A DNA stretch of 51,333 nucleotides from Roseovarius gahaiensis (GCF_011601345.1 NZ_JAAORB010000019.1:1-51333); one strand, 5' to 3'; shown: positions 35,098 through 44,487, numbered from the stretch's first letter. The notes: generated by a model from the letters alone, not told the origin. Translations and numbers: made by a program.

Positions 35098-36486
35098 TTA
35101 CGGCGCGCCATGCGCCCCCGCCGCGTGATGCAGCGCCGCCACCGCACATGAGGCCAGCCGCGACGCCGCGCTGTCGGATCGTGAATTCAAGATCACCGGC
35201 ACCCGCGCGCCCAACACCAGACCGGCGCCCTCGGCGTGGCTCATGAAGGCCAGTTGCTTGGCCAGCATATTGCCCGCGTCCAGCCCCGGCACCACAAGGA
35301 TATTGGCGCGCCCGGCCACGCCGCCGGTTAGCCCCTTGGTGGTGGCCGCTGCCAGATCAACTGCGTTGTCCATCGCCAGCGGCCCGTCCACCAAACCGCC
35401 GGTGATCTGGCCCCGGTCGGCCATCTTTGACAGCGCGGCGGCATCCAGTGACGACGGGATCGCGGGGTTTACCGTTTCCACCGCCGACAGGACGCCGACG
35501 CGCGGTTCGATCTCCAAGGATTGCGCAAGGTCGATGGCGTTTTGCACGATATCCACCTTGGTTGGCAGATCGGGTGTGATGTTGATGGCCGCATCGGTCA
35601 CCATGATCGGATAGGGCTGGCCCGGCACATCCATCACAAACACATGTGTAAACCGTCGCCCGATCCGCAAGCCGTTGATCTTGTCCAGCATCGGCCCCAG
35701 CAGATCGTCGGTGTGCAAATGTCCTTTCATCACCGCGGCCGCGCGCCCCTCATGCACCAGCTGGCACGCCATGGCGGCGGCCAGCTTGTCACCGCCGGGC
35801 ACGTCGACCAGTTCGATCCCGGAAATATCCGCGCCGGCCTCGGTGGCCGCGGCCCGAATACCATGGGCGCGGCCCACAAGGATCGGCGTGATCAGATGCT
35901 CTTTCGCGGCCAGCAGTGCCCCGGCCAAGGAATTTGGATCATCCGGCGCGACCACCGCCGTGGGCAGGGCAGGCAGGGCATGGGCGCGGTCCAGCAAGGC
36001 GTCGAAATGGCGGTGCCGCTGCACCACCAGCCCGGGCATTTCGACATCGTCGCGGTCAAACCGCTTGGTGGGCGCCAGCACCTCGGCCGAGCCCGACACG
36101 ATCAACGCGCCATCGCTGACGCGCCGCACCTCGGTGGATAGGCGCACTGCGTGATCGCTCATCTTGTCCAGCACCTCGACCTTGCAGCGCAGGTCGTCGC
36201 CCGCATGGGCGCGGTCGTGAAAATCCAGCGTTTGCCGGCGATACAGCGTGCCCGGCCCCGGCAGTCGCATGCCCAACACCGTGGCAATCAGCGATCCCAC
36301 GAACATGCCCGGCGCCACGCTTTCGGCGGTTCCGTCGCCGTCGCCATCCTCGGCGGGCAGGTGCATCGGGTTGTAATTGCCCGACGCAGCGGCAAAGGCA
36401 TACAGATCATCCAGTGTGATCAGCCGGTCCAGTTCCGCCGTATCGCCGGGCTGAAGTTCATCAAAGGTCCGGTTTATCAGTTTCAT
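35098..36486 (-). CDS. Bifunctional MaoC-like hydratase / phosphate acetyl(butyryl)transferase
   Basis: The 462-residue protein fuses a MaoC hotdog domain (about residues 8-135; AASGNYNPMHLPAEDGD is the hydratase-2-like motif) to a PTA_PTB domain (about 150-450; LVGRAHGIRAAATEAG, VMKGHLHTDDLLGPML, ITGGLVDGPLAMDNAVD). The C-terminal part converts acyl-CoA plus phosphate to acyl-phosphate and CoA. Such fusions often sit beside acetate kinase, which is not seen here. Its stop is 38 bases from the convergent NYN gene. Confidence 0.9.
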   Translation of the reverse strand: MKLINRTFDELQPGDTAELDRLITLDDLYAFAAASGNYNPMHLPAEDGDGDGTAESVAPGMFVGSLIATVLGMRLPGPGTLYRRQTLDFHDRAHAGDDLRCKVEVLDKMSDHAVRLSTEVRRVSDGALIVSGSAEVLAPTKRFDRDDVEMPGLVVQRHRHFDALLDRAHALPALPTAVVAPDDPNSLAGALLAAKEHLITPILVGRAHGIRAAATEAGADISGIELVDVPGGDKLAAAMACQLVHEGRAAAVMKGHLHTDDLLGPMLDKINGLRIGRRFTHVFVMDVPGQPYPIMVTDAAINITPDLPTKVDIVQNAIDLAQSLEIEPRVGVLSAVETVNPAIPSSLDAAALSKMADRGQITGGLVDGPLAMDNAVDLAAATTKGLTGGVAGRANILVVPGLDAGNMLAKQLAFMSHAEGAGLVLGARVPVILNSRSDSAASRLASCAVAALHHAAGAHGAP

Positions 36487-36593
36487 CGTGTGGATCCTTT
36501 CTGTGCCGTGGCGCTTGGCCCGTCTTTGACATTCCTTGTAACACCTTCAGACGACAGAATGCACAGCGATGTAACAGCCCGGCACGACCTTTC

Positions 36594-36643
36594 GATATTT
36601 GTGCAAACGGCGGCAGGGTCATTGTTGCGCTGCACAAAATATC
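36594..36643. promoter_or_regulatory. Long inverted repeat with TGC-rich core in a divergent promoter region
   Basis: GATATTTGTGCA at 36594-36605 and TGCACAAAATATC at 36631-36643 form a near-perfect inverted repeat (one extra T) across a 25-base spacer containing TTGTTGCGC. It sits between the MaoC-Pta gene and the unknown gene at 36707. The TGCAC/TGCGC content recalls PhaR-type sites in relatives, but that link is from memory and tentative. Confidence 0.45.
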
Positions 36644-36706
36644 CCCGGCCTGTTTGCGGTGGTCAGCGGTTTTGATAAATGGGCGGCGAAACAAAAGAGG
36701 CCCGCA

Positions 36707-37345
36707 ATGACATCATCGCCTTCCGCCAGCCAGATCGAAGCGCTGTTTACGCGTTCTGATGGATCGTATGCCTTTGCCCGCTGGGGCCGCCCGATTGCCC
36801 CGGTGGTTTTTGGCGTTGATGATCAAACACTGGGTATCGTCAAAGGCGCGGTCGAGGCGGTTGCGGTGATGGCCGGGCATCAAATGGCCGAGACCGACCC
36901 CGAATTGGGTGTGAACCTGATGTTCTTTTTCTTTCAGGATTGGGACGAGTTACCGCAAGTGCCCGATATGGACCGATTGGTTCCGGATCTCGTGCCCTTG
37001 GTCGACCGCCTGAAAGCCGCTGACGCCAATCAATACCGCATTTTTCGCTTTGATGAGGCCGGCGCGATCAAGGCCAGTTTCGTTTTCTTGCGGATGGACA
37101 AAGAGTTAAGCGCAGTTCCTGCTGAAACGCTGGCCCTGTCGCAGATCGTGCAAACGATCTTGCTGTGGTCTGACACGGCGTTCCGCACTGCGTCGCCCTT
37201 GGCGCATATAGCCGAAAAGCAAACAACGATTCTGCGCCCCGACATCGCGGACCTTATCCGCGCAGCCTATGATCCGGTGATGCCGCCTGCGGCCTCGGAC
37301 CCCAGTCATGCACTGCGTTTGGCGGCGCGGATACGTCCGAATTAA
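36707..37345 (+). CDS. Unknown protein, 212 residues
   Basis: I do not recognise a family. The protein has no signal peptide or membrane helix and looks like a single globular cytoplasmic domain; notable stretches are GVNLMFFFFQDWDELPQVPD and PLAHIAEKQTTILRPDIADL. The ATG at 36707 follows AAGAGG. It is divergent from the MaoC-Pta gene and shares its long inverted repeat, so regulation may be common. Codon use looks like its neighbours. Confidence 0.78.
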   Translation: MTSSPSASQIEALFTRSDGSYAFARWGRPIAPVVFGVDDQTLGIVKGAVEAVAVMAGHQMAETDPELGVNLMFFFFQDWDELPQVPDMDRLVPDLVPLVDRLKAADANQYRIFRFDEAGAIKASFVFLRMDKELSAVPAETLALSQIVQTILLWSDTAFRTASPLAHIAEKQTTILRPDIADLIRAAYDPVMPPAASDPSHALRLAARIRPN

Positions 37346-37449
37346 GGCTTTGTGGTCTGTGGCGCGTCGGGCGGAAGAGGCTCTAAATATGCCTTCTGCC
37401 TTGACGAAAACCACAATATCCGCCTAATCCCAAGGTTTGGGGGTGAGTG

Positions 37450-38490
37450 ATGCGTAAAGTTGTGTTCGGGGTTGTATGGGGTCTGGTGGCGCTTGCTGGC
37501 GTCGTTGCGCAGGCGGACAGCTGCGGTGGGCCGTATCGTGTAAAACCCGGCGAAAGCCTGTCGATGATCGCCGACCGCCTGTATGGCGACCCCACGCTTT
37601 GGGAGCGTCTGCACGCTGAAAATATGGATGTCATCGGGGCCAGCCCGGATGCCATGCGCGCCGGGATGGTGCTGACCGTGCCTTGTATGGATGGCCGCCC
37701 CAACGCTTTGACGGAACCCAAGGTTTCAGACGCGCAGGCGGCTGCCAAGGGTGGTTTGAAGGTGTTGACGGCCAGCGGCTTTGCGCCGTTTGCCGACCGT
37801 GATCTGCCCGATGGGGGGCTGATCGCCGCCGTGGTGGACGCCGCGCTGACACAGGCCGCGCCGCAGACGGGCCACACGATCCACTGGATTGAGGACCGCG
37901 AGGCGCATCTTGATCCGCTTTTGTCGAACGCCTTGATGGATATGGGGTTTCCGTGGCCAGACCCCCCGTGTGAGCAGGGTCTGCAACGCCCCGAATGCCA
38001 ATCGCTTTTGTATTCCGACCCGATTTTCGAAATGCTAAGTCTTCTATTCGTCGCGGCGGATCGGGGCAAAGCCATCACCAGCCTTGACGATATGCAGGGC
38101 AAACGCCTTTGCCGCCCTGCCGGGTTTCCGACCCATGATCTGGATCGCAATGGTCGTCAGTGGGTTGTCGACGATCAGGTGACATTGCTGCAACCCGACC
38201 AAGCCGCCGACTGTGTGCAACTTGTGCTGGATGGCAGGGCTGATGCGATGGCGCTGGATGAGTTTTCAGGCCGCGTCGCGCTGCGGCAAGCTGGGGCCGA
38301 GGGAAAGATCGTCGCGCTGTCTGACATGCCGGTCGCGGTTGAAACGCTGCATGTGGTTGTGCCGAAAGCACACCCTCAGGCCGGGCAGATATTGGACACA
38401 TTCAACAAGGGGCTGCTAAAAATCCGCGAAAACGGGACATTTCATGATATTCTGTCCACCCACCTGACGCCGTTCTGGGAAGGGAGTTAA
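37450..38490 (+). CDS. LysM plus solute-binding (SBP_bac_3-like) fusion protein, copy 1
   Basis: The 346-residue exported protein has a signal peptide (about 1-22), a LysM-like domain (about 27-78; YRVKPGESLSMIADRLYGDP, LWERLHAENM, AGMVLTVPC) and a periplasmic binding-protein fold (about 95-345; LTASGFAPFADRDLPDGGLI, ITSLDDMQGKRLCRPAGFP). No ABC permease or ATPase is near, so it may be a sensor or a peptidoglycan-tethered receptor. It is followed after four bases by a paralogue. The ATG at 37450 is preferred over GTG at 37447. Confidence 0.8.
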   Translation: MRKVVFGVVWGLVALAGVVAQADSCGGPYRVKPGESLSMIADRLYGDPTLWERLHAENMDVIGASPDAMRAGMVLTVPCMDGRPNALTEPKVSDAQAAAKGGLKVLTASGFAPFADRDLPDGGLIAAVVDAALTQAAPQTGHTIHWIEDREAHLDPLLSNALMDMGFPWPDPPCEQGLQRPECQSLLYSDPIFEMLSLLFVAADRGKAITSLDDMQGKRLCRPAGFPTHDLDRNGRQWVVDDQVTLLQPDQAADCVQLVLDGRADAMALDEFSGRVALRQAGAEGKIVALSDMPVAVETLHVVVPKAHPQAGQILDTFNKGLLKIRENGTFHDILSTHLTPFWEGS

Positions 38491-38494
38491 GGAC

Positions 38495-39517
38495 ATGAGA
38501 CACAGATGGTTTGTTGTGTCATTCCTGATGTCTTGCATGGCCGGCCCGGCGGCGGCGCAATCTGTCTGCGACGTGACGTACACCGCGCAGGACGGCGAGA
38601 CACCAAGCCATGTCGCGCAACGTCACTATGCCGATCCCGCACGTTGGACATGGGTCACGGCTGCGAACCCCGATTTGGCACAGGGTCAGGCCGAGCCTTT
38701 TGCACAAGGTGATCAGGTTTTTATCCCCTGTATGGCCCCAAATACCGCCGGACCGGCGGCACAGCCTTTGCAAGACACCGGTTTGATGCTGCTGGCCCCG
38801 GATGGTGTGGCGCCGCTTGTCAGCCGCACATGGCCCGCGCAGGGGATGTTCAATGATCTGTTGGCCGCCGCCCTGTCCGAAAGCGTGGCCCCTTTGACGC
38901 ATGCGATCGCATGGCAAGACAAGGCTTATGGGCTTGATCCTCAGATGCTGGCGGGCCGTGAATTGGATATGGCTGTGGCCATGGCGCGGCCCGAATGTTC
39001 AAGCGATCCAGCCCCTGCAATATGCGCTCGGTTCCATTTCTCGGACCCTGTTGTCATGGTGCCGCTCTTGCTGTTTGCTCGTGCCGATGCCAATTTCAGC
39101 TTTGACTCCACGGCTGATCTGGCGGGTCTGCGCCTGTGTCAGCCTGCCGGGCATGACGCGCAGGATGCCGATCAAAACGGCCAACCGTGGCCAAGCGATG
39201 ACACGATCGAGCTTGAAACCCCCGAACGCCCCGAGGCCTGTTTTGAGATGTTGATGGAGGAGCAGGTGGATGCCGTGGCCTTAAACGCGCTGACAGGATC
39301 GTCGACGATCGCGGCGATGGGATTGAACAAGCAGGTCAAAGCGTTCGGAAAACCCCTGGCGCAGCAAACGCTACAGATCGCCGTGCCCAAGGTGCACTGG
39401 CGTGGCACGACCGTGATTTATCGTGTGAATTCCGGGCTGGCAGCCCTGCGCGCAAGTGGCCGTTACGATCAGATCGTTGATCGTCACATGGCGTTGCTGT
39501 GGAACAGATTGAACTGA
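38495..39517 (+). CDS. LysM plus solute-binding (SBP_bac_3-like) fusion protein, copy 2
   Basis: The 340-residue paralogue of the preceding gene repeats its layout: signal peptide (about 1-22), LysM-like domain (DGETPSHVAQRHYADPARWT, QGDQVFIPC) and binding-protein fold (LLAPDGVAPLVSRTWPAQGM, STADLAGLRLCQPAGHDAQD). The two share many positions but are clearly diverged, so the duplication is old. GGGAG and AAGGA precede the ATG. Ligand and function are unknown; the location just ahead of the Tol-Pal cluster may hint at an envelope role. Confidence 0.8.
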   Translation: MRHRWFVVSFLMSCMAGPAAAQSVCDVTYTAQDGETPSHVAQRHYADPARWTWVTAANPDLAQGQAEPFAQGDQVFIPCMAPNTAGPAAQPLQDTGLMLLAPDGVAPLVSRTWPAQGMFNDLLAAALSESVAPLTHAIAWQDKAYGLDPQMLAGRELDMAVAMARPECSSDPAPAICARFHFSDPVVMVPLLLFARADANFSFDSTADLAGLRLCQPAGHDAQDADQNGQPWPSDDTIELETPERPEACFEMLMEEQVDAVALNALTGSSTIAAMGLNKQVKAFGKPLAQQTLQIAVPKVHWRGTTVIYRVNSGLAALRASGRYDQIVDRHMALLWNRLN

Positions 39518-39524
39518 TCCGCTG

Positions 39525-40082
39525 ATGCGATTGTTCGTGGCCATAGACTTGCCCGAAGCTGTGCAGGACCAGTTGGCGCAGCTTCAGGGGGATTTGGGCG
39601 TGGGACGAAATGTGCCCGTGGACAACTTGCATGTAACCTTGGCGTTTCTGGATGAGCAGGATGCACCGACGGCCACGGCGTTGCATCAGGCGTTGGCAGA
39701 CATTCAGTTGCCGGGCTTTGATCTGCGCATTGCAAGTGTGGATGTGTTTGACCGGCGCGCGCCGAAACTGGTGTTCGCGGGTGTTGAAAAATCCGCGCCA
39801 CTGGTCGCGTTGCGGGACAAGGTGCGCAGCGCCGCGCTTGCCGCGGATATTGACCTGCGCCGGGAACGGTTTCGCCCGCACGTCACTTTGGCGCGCTTCC
39901 GAAAGGAGATGCCGGTGCAGGACCTTGATCGGCTTGGCCTGTTCCTTGAGACGCATGGTGATCTGTCGATGCCGGCCTTTGCGGTTGAGGGCTTCGCCTT
40001 GTATCGCTCGATTTTGCGCGAAGATGGCGCCATTCATGACAAGCTGGCAGATTACCCGCTGTTGCCCCCCGACACTATGTAA
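39525..40082 (+). CDS. thpR: RNA 2',3'-cyclic phosphodiesterase (2H family)
   Basis: The 185-residue protein has the two HxT/S motifs of 2H phosphoesterases, LHVTLAF (about residue 40) and RPHVTLARF (about 125), with MRLFVAIDLPEAV at the start as in ThpR/LigT. Members hydrolyse 2',3'-cyclic ends on RNA or ligate tRNA halves in vitro. It starts eight bases after the preceding stop. Confidence 0.92.
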   Translation: MRLFVAIDLPEAVQDQLAQLQGDLGVGRNVPVDNLHVTLAFLDEQDAPTATALHQALADIQLPGFDLRIASVDVFDRRAPKLVFAGVEKSAPLVALRDKVRSAALAADIDLRRERFRPHVTLARFRKEMPVQDLDRLGLFLETHGDLSMPAFAVEGFALYRSILREDGAIHDKLADYPLLPPDTM

Positions 40083-40125
40083 CGCCAGACGCGGCGGCCT
40101 TGCTGTTTTCCGGTTCAAACCATGA

Positions 40126-40165
40126 CAGAGCCGTGATTGAATGACGCGTGACGCTCTGCTTTTCC
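40126..40165 (+). terminator. Probable terminator after thpR
   Basis: CAGAGC-c-GT pairs with AC-GCTCTG across a loop and is followed by CTTTTCC. It lies 44 bases after the thpR stop and 39 bases before ybgC. The T-run is short, so some read-through into ybgC is possible. Confidence 0.35.
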
Positions 40166-40203
40166 GGGACATGCGGGGCACGCTGTAAATCAGGAGGATC
40201 ACG

Positions 40204-40614
40204 GTGGCAGACAGGGCTTCGAACGGCGCGCACCGCTTTGATATTCGCGTCTATTATGAAGATACCGATATGGCTGGTATCGTCTATTATGCCAATTATT
40301 TGAAATTCATCGAGCGAGCACGCAGTGATTGGGTGCGGCAGATGGGGATTGACCAGAATGCCATGCGCGAAGACGGTGGGGTTGCATTTGCGGTGCGCCG
40401 GATCGAAGCCGATTATCTGACATCGGCGAAATTTGACGACGAACTTGTGGTGCACACACAGGTTCAGGCCGTCACCGGTGCCCGCTTGGTGATGGAGCAG
40501 ATCGTATCACGCGGCAAAGACACCGTTTTTTCGGCTGTTGTCACCATTGTTTGCATAAATGAGGCAGGGCAGCCCGCGCGCCTGCCCGCCAATATCCGCT
40601 TGATGCTTCACTAG
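40204..40614 (+). CDS. ybgC: Tol-Pal associated acyl-CoA thioesterase YbgC
   Basis: The 136-residue hotdog thioesterase has the family signature YYEDTDMAGIVYYANYLKFI with the catalytic Asp. It hydrolyses acyl-CoA thioesters and is the usual first gene of tol-pal clusters. The GTG start at 40204 follows AGGAGG at 40192-40197. A 183-base gap separates it from tolQ. Confidence 0.94.
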   Translation: MADRASNGAHRFDIRVYYEDTDMAGIVYYANYLKFIERARSDWVRQMGIDQNAMREDGGVAFAVRRIEADYLTSAKFDDELVVHTQVQAVTGARLVMEQIVSRGKDTVFSAVVTIVCINEAGQPARLPANIRLMLH

Positions 40615-40751
40615 GCGTAAAGCCCGCCATCGAACCAGTCCGGCGTGACCGGCGGCGAATAATTGCCGGAAACGCAGCCGATCACGGGAATTTTGCCGCC
40701 GGTGATGCACAAGCCGTTGGCTTTCCCCTTTGAAATCGGGTATTTTGTTGC
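40611..40751 (-). pseudogene. Possible remnant or very small unannotated gene on the minus strand
   Basis: The minus strand here is open for 46 codons up to a TAG at 40613-40611 with GC-rich, coding-like third positions; the predicted end reads TPDWFDGGLYA. No ATG is present. A TTG at 40712 with AAGGGG upstream would give a 33-residue product; otherwise this is the 3' remnant of a lost gene. It overlaps the ybgC stop codon. Confidence 0.3.
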
Positions 40752-40797
40752 TCAATAAGGCCGAAAAACAAGGCCACACAACAAAAGAGCAGGCATT

Positions 40798-41493
40798 ATG
40801 GAAGCAGAAACCCTGGCATTGGCACAGGAGATGGATTTCTCGCTGTGGGGACTTTACGCGCGCGCCACCCTGATCGTGAAACTGGTTATGTGGATTTTGG
40901 TCTTGGCGTCGTTCTGGTCTTGGTCGATTATCATTCAAAAGCTGATTACTTATCGCAAAGCCCGGCGCGAAGCCGAAATTTTCGATCGCCGGTTTTGGTC
41001 GGGGGATCCGCTGGATGAGCTGTTCGACGAAATCGGCCCCGAGCCGTCTGGCCAAGCCGAGCGGGTGTTTGCCGCGGGCATGATGGAATGGCGGCGCAGT
41101 CACCGCAATGACGGGGCGCTGATTGCCGGTGCAACCGCGCGCATCGACCGATCAATGGATGTGGCCATCGCCAAGGAATCCGAGCGCCTTCAGAGCGGGT
41201 TGTCGGTGCTGGCCACCGTTGGCTCAACCGCGCCGTTCATCGGCCTGTTTGGCACGGTGTGGGGCATCATGAACGCCTTTATCGAAATTGCCGAGCAGCA
41301 GAACACCAATCTTGCGGTGGTTGCGCCGGGTATCGCCGAGGCGCTTCTGGCGACGGGTCTGGGCCTTTTGGCGGCCATTCCAGCGGTGATTTTCTACAAC
41401 AAGCTAAGCGCGGATGCAGACCGGATCGTCGCCAATTACGAGGCGTTCGCGGATGAATTTTCCACGATCCTCAGCCGCCAGTTGGATTCCTGA
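40798..41493 (+). CDS. tolQ: Tol-Pal system inner-membrane protein TolQ
   Basis: The 231-residue protein is the proton-channel stator of the Tol-Pal system (MotA/ExbB family). It has an N-terminal helix (about 18-40), a large cytoplasmic loop and a helix pair with the motif GSTAPFIGLFGTVWGIMNAF and VAPGIAEALLATGLGLLAAI. It powers outer-membrane invagination at division. GAGCAGG precedes the ATG; tolR follows after three bases. Confidence 0.95.
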   Translation: MEAETLALAQEMDFSLWGLYARATLIVKLVMWILVLASFWSWSIIIQKLITYRKARREAEIFDRRFWSGDPLDELFDEIGPEPSGQAERVFAAGMMEWRRSHRNDGALIAGATARIDRSMDVAIAKESERLQSGLSVLATVGSTAPFIGLFGTVWGIMNAFIEIAEQQNTNLAVVAPGIAEALLATGLGLLAAIPAVIFYNKLSADADRIVANYEAFADEFSTILSRQLDS

Positions 41494-41496
41494 TCC

Positions 41497-41970
41497 ATGG
41501 GGGCGGGTGTCGTTCAGAAAACCGGCGACAACGGTCGCCGCCGCCGCGGGCGGGGACGGTCGCGGCCCATGGCGGAAATCAACGTGACGCCGTTTGTCGA
41601 TGTGATGCTGGTTTTGTTGATCATCTTCATGGTTGCGGCGCCGTTGATGACGGTGGGCGTTCCTGTCGAGCTGCCCAAGACGGCCGCCAACGCCCTGCCG
41701 GGCGAAGAGGAAGAGCCGCTGACCGTAACCGTAACGTCCGAAGGTGTCATCATGATCCAGACCACCGAGGTTCCAAGTGACGAATTGGTGAGCCGCTTGC
41801 GTGGCATTGCGTCCGAACGGGACAGCACTCGCGTTTATCTGCGTGCTGACGGTGCGGTTGCCTATAGCGAGGTGATGCAGGTCATGGGGGCGCTGAACCG
41901 GGGCGGATTTGCCAATATCGGGCTGGTCACCGATACCGGCGGCCCCGATCTGAATGATCAGGGTGGCTAA
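41497..41970 (+). CDS. tolR: Tol-Pal system protein TolR
   Basis: The 157-residue ExbD-family protein has a basic N-terminus (RRRRGRGRSRP), a single helix with the proton-carrying Asp (INVTPFVDVMLVLLIIFMVA; about residues 27-46) and a periplasmic domain. It couples proton flow through TolQ to TolA. Length is normal. It is 11 bases ahead of the TolA gene. Confidence 0.95.
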   Translation: MGAGVVQKTGDNGRRRRGRGRSRPMAEINVTPFVDVMLVLLIIFMVAAPLMTVGVPVELPKTAANALPGEEEEPLTVTVTSEGVIMIQTTEVPSDELVSRLRGIASERDSTRVYLRADGAVAYSEVMQVMGALNRGGFANIGLVTDTGGPDLNDQGG

Positions 41971-41981
41971 AGGCGCGTGAC

Positions 41982-43088
41982 GTGAACCTTGGACAGATCA
42001 TATCAGGGGCGGGGCATCTGGCCTTGATCGGTTGGGCCGTGTTCGGCGGGGCGTTCAACTCTGATCCCATGCCGTTCGAGGTGACCGAGGTCACCGCGAT
42101 TTCATCCGAAGACTTCGCGGCGCTGATGGACGGGCCGCGCGCACCGGATGCCGTTGCCAACGTGGAAACGCCCGAACCACCAGCCGAGGGCGAAGGCGCG
42201 CCAGATTTGTCGTCGAACGCCGATGCGGCCCCTGATAGCGCACAGCCCGAAGCCGCGGCCAGTTCCGAACCCGACACCGCGCCAGAAGCTCCTGATATGG
42301 TGCCGCCCGCCGATACCGAGGTCAGTGATGCGCCGCCAGTTCTTGACCCGCCGCAAGAGGATGCTGCGGCCCTTGTGCCCGAAATCTCACCCCGGCCACA
42401 GCCGCGCCCCGCGCCGCGTGTTGCGCCCGAACCTGTGGCACAGCCCGACCCCGACGTGAAGATTGACGACGTCGATCAACAAGAGGCCGCGCCGGACGAA
42501 ACCTCTGAGCCTGTGCAGGAAGACACCGAGGCGACAGCGCGTGAGGAAGCCACGACCGAGATCGTTACCGAGGCCGAAGAAAACGATGTGGCCAATGCCG
42601 CGCCCCCCCGCTCGGTCCGGCCGCGCACCCGACCGGAACGCCCGGCGGTGCAAGAAGACACCCAACCCGCCGCGCGGCCCCAGACCGATGAGAGCTCCGT
42701 GAACGATGCGTTGGCCGAAGCCCTTGGTCAATCGGGTGACGAGGGGCAGGGCGCGCCGCAGGGTCCGCCGCTGACAGCCGGAGAAAAAGATGCATTGCGC
42801 GTCGGGGTGCAGACTTGCTGGAACGTAGGCAGCCTGAGTTCCGAAGCCTTGCGCACGACCGTTGTTGTTGCAGTCAGCATGAGCGAAGACGCCAAACCCG
42901 TCGCCAGTTCTATCCGTATGCTAAGTGCATCCGGTGGCAACGAGGCGGCGGCCAAACAAGCCTACGAGGCCGCACGACGGGCGATTATCCGCTGTGGTGC
43001 CGGTGGCTTCGACCTGCCGGTGGAAAAGTATGACCACTGGCGAGATATTGAAATGACGTTCAATCCGGAGAGAATGAGGATCAAATGA
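41982..43088 (+). CDS. tolA: TolA-like protein with Pro/Glu/Ala-rich linker
   Basis: The 368-residue protein has a membrane anchor (about residues 5-25), a long acidic Pro/Ala/Glu/Asp-rich linker (about 50-255) and a C-terminal TonB/TolA-like domain (about 265-368; [33 protein letters not shown]). TolA links TolQR to Pal and TolB in the outer membrane. The linker differs from the Ala/Lys-rich coiled coil of E. coli. The GTG start is at 41982; its end overlaps the tolB ATG. Confidence 0.88.
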   Translation: MNLGQIISGAGHLALIGWAVFGGAFNSDPMPFEVTEVTAISSEDFAALMDGPRAPDAVANVETPEPPAEGEGAPDLSSNADAAPDSAQPEAAASSEPDTAPEAPDMVPPADTEVSDAPPVLDPPQEDAAALVPEISPRPQPRPAPRVAPEPVAQPDPDVKIDDVDQQEAAPDETSEPVQEDTEATAREEATTEIVTEAEENDVANAAPPRSVRPRTRPERPAVQEDTQPAARPQTDESSVNDALAEALGQSGDEGQGAPQGPPLTAGEKDALRVGVQTCWNVGSLSSEALRTTVVVAVSMSEDAKPVASSIRMLSASGGNEAAAKQAYEAARRAIIRCGAGGFDLPVEKYDHWRDIEMTFNPERMRIK

Positions 43089-44407
43089 TGCGTGTACTAC
43101 TGAGCCTCGTGTTGGCCTGTCTTGTTTGGGCTATGCCCGCTTTTGCCCAAAACGGGCCGCTTCGGATCGAGATTACCGAAGGCGTGATCGAACCCCTGCC
43201 GTTTGCCGCGCCCGATTTTGTATCGGACAACGCGGCAGGTGCAGAAATGGGCCGTAAAATCGCCGAAGTCGTGGCCGCCGATCTGGCCGGCACAGGCCTG
43301 TTTCGTGAAATTCAGCCCGACGCCTTCATCAGCCGGGTGACCAGTTTTTCCAGCCCGGTGCAATACGCAGATTGGAAGGCGATCAATGCCCAAGCGTTGA
43401 TCACGGGCGCGGTCACCGTCGATAGCGGCGGCAAGTTGGTGGTGCGCTTTCGTTTGTTCGATGTGTTCGCAGGACAGGAATTGGGCGACGGCCTGCAACT
43501 GGTCGGCACGCAAGACGGATGGCGGCGCATCGCGCATAAGGTGGCGGATCAGGTGTATAGCCGGATCACCGGCGAAGCGCCGTATTTTGACAGCCGTGTT
43601 GTCTTTGTGGCCGAAAGCGGCCCGAAGGATCAGCGCTCGAAACGGTTGGCGATCATGGACTACGATGGTGCCAATGTCAGTTACCTGACCGATAGCGCCT
43701 CGATCGTGCTGGCCCCGCGGTTTTCGCCGGATGGTAAGCGGGTTTTATACACCAGTTACGAAAGCGGCTTTCCGCGGATCTACGTGATGAATGTCGGGTC
43801 GGTTCAGCAGCGCGTATTAGAAAGCCAGGACGGGCAAATGAGCTTTGCGCCCCGGTTCGGGCCGGATGGCCAAGCGGTGGTGTATTCGGTGTCACGCGGC
43901 GGCAATACGGATTTGTACCGCATGGACATCGACAGCGGGGCCAGTACCCGTCTGACAAACGCACCGTCGATTGAAACAGCCCCCAGCTTTAGCCCGGATG
44001 GCGACCAGATTGTCTTTGAAAGTGACCGGTCCGGCACACCGCAGTTGTATATCATGCCCGCATCGGGCGGTGAGGCGCAGCGTATCAGCTTCGGCCAAGG
44101 TCGCTATGGCACCCCGGTCTGGTCGCCGCGCGGCGATCTGATCGCGTTTACCAAGCAGTCCAAGGGCCGGTTCCATATCGGGGTCATGCGCACAGACGGC
44201 AGCGAAGAACGCTTGCTGACAGCGTCGTTTCTGGATGAGGGGCCGACATGGTCGCCCAATGGCCGGGTGATCATGTTCACGCGTGAAACCCAAGGGGCCC
44301 AAGGCAGCGCCAGTTTGTATTCGGTGGACATCACCGGGCGCAATCTGCGGCAGGTGCCAACGAAAACAGGCGCAAGCGACCCGTCATGGTCGCCCTTGCA
44401 AGAGTGA
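43085..44407 (+). CDS. tolB: Tol-Pal system beta-propeller protein TolB
   Basis: The 440-residue periplasmic protein has a signal peptide (about 1-22, cleavage after AFA), an N-terminal TolB domain (about 25-160) and a six-bladed propeller with repeats of the SPDG/W type ([44 protein letters not shown]). It shuttles between Pal and TolA. The ATG overlaps the tolA stop. Confidence 0.95.
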   Translation: MMRVLLSLVLACLVWAMPAFAQNGPLRIEITEGVIEPLPFAAPDFVSDNAAGAEMGRKIAEVVAADLAGTGLFREIQPDAFISRVTSFSSPVQYADWKAINAQALITGAVTVDSGGKLVVRFRLFDVFAGQELGDGLQLVGTQDGWRRIAHKVADQVYSRITGEAPYFDSRVVFVAESGPKDQRSKRLAIMDYDGANVSYLTDSASIVLAPRFSPDGKRVLYTSYESGFPRIYVMNVGSVQQRVLESQDGQMSFAPRFGPDGQAVVYSVSRGGNTDLYRMDIDSGASTRLTNAPSIETAPSFSPDGDQIVFESDRSGTPQLYIMPASGGEAQRISFGQGRYGTPVWSPRGDLIAFTKQSKGRFHIGVMRTDGSEERLLTASFLDEGPTWSPNGRVIMFTRETQGAQGSASLYSVDITGRNLRQVPTKTGASDPSWSPLQE

Positions 44408-44487
44408 TAAGCGCTGCGCATTTCAAACGCGCCGGTGCTGTGGTAGAAACGGTGCAACAGTGGCACCTAAAACGAGCGGGACACGAC

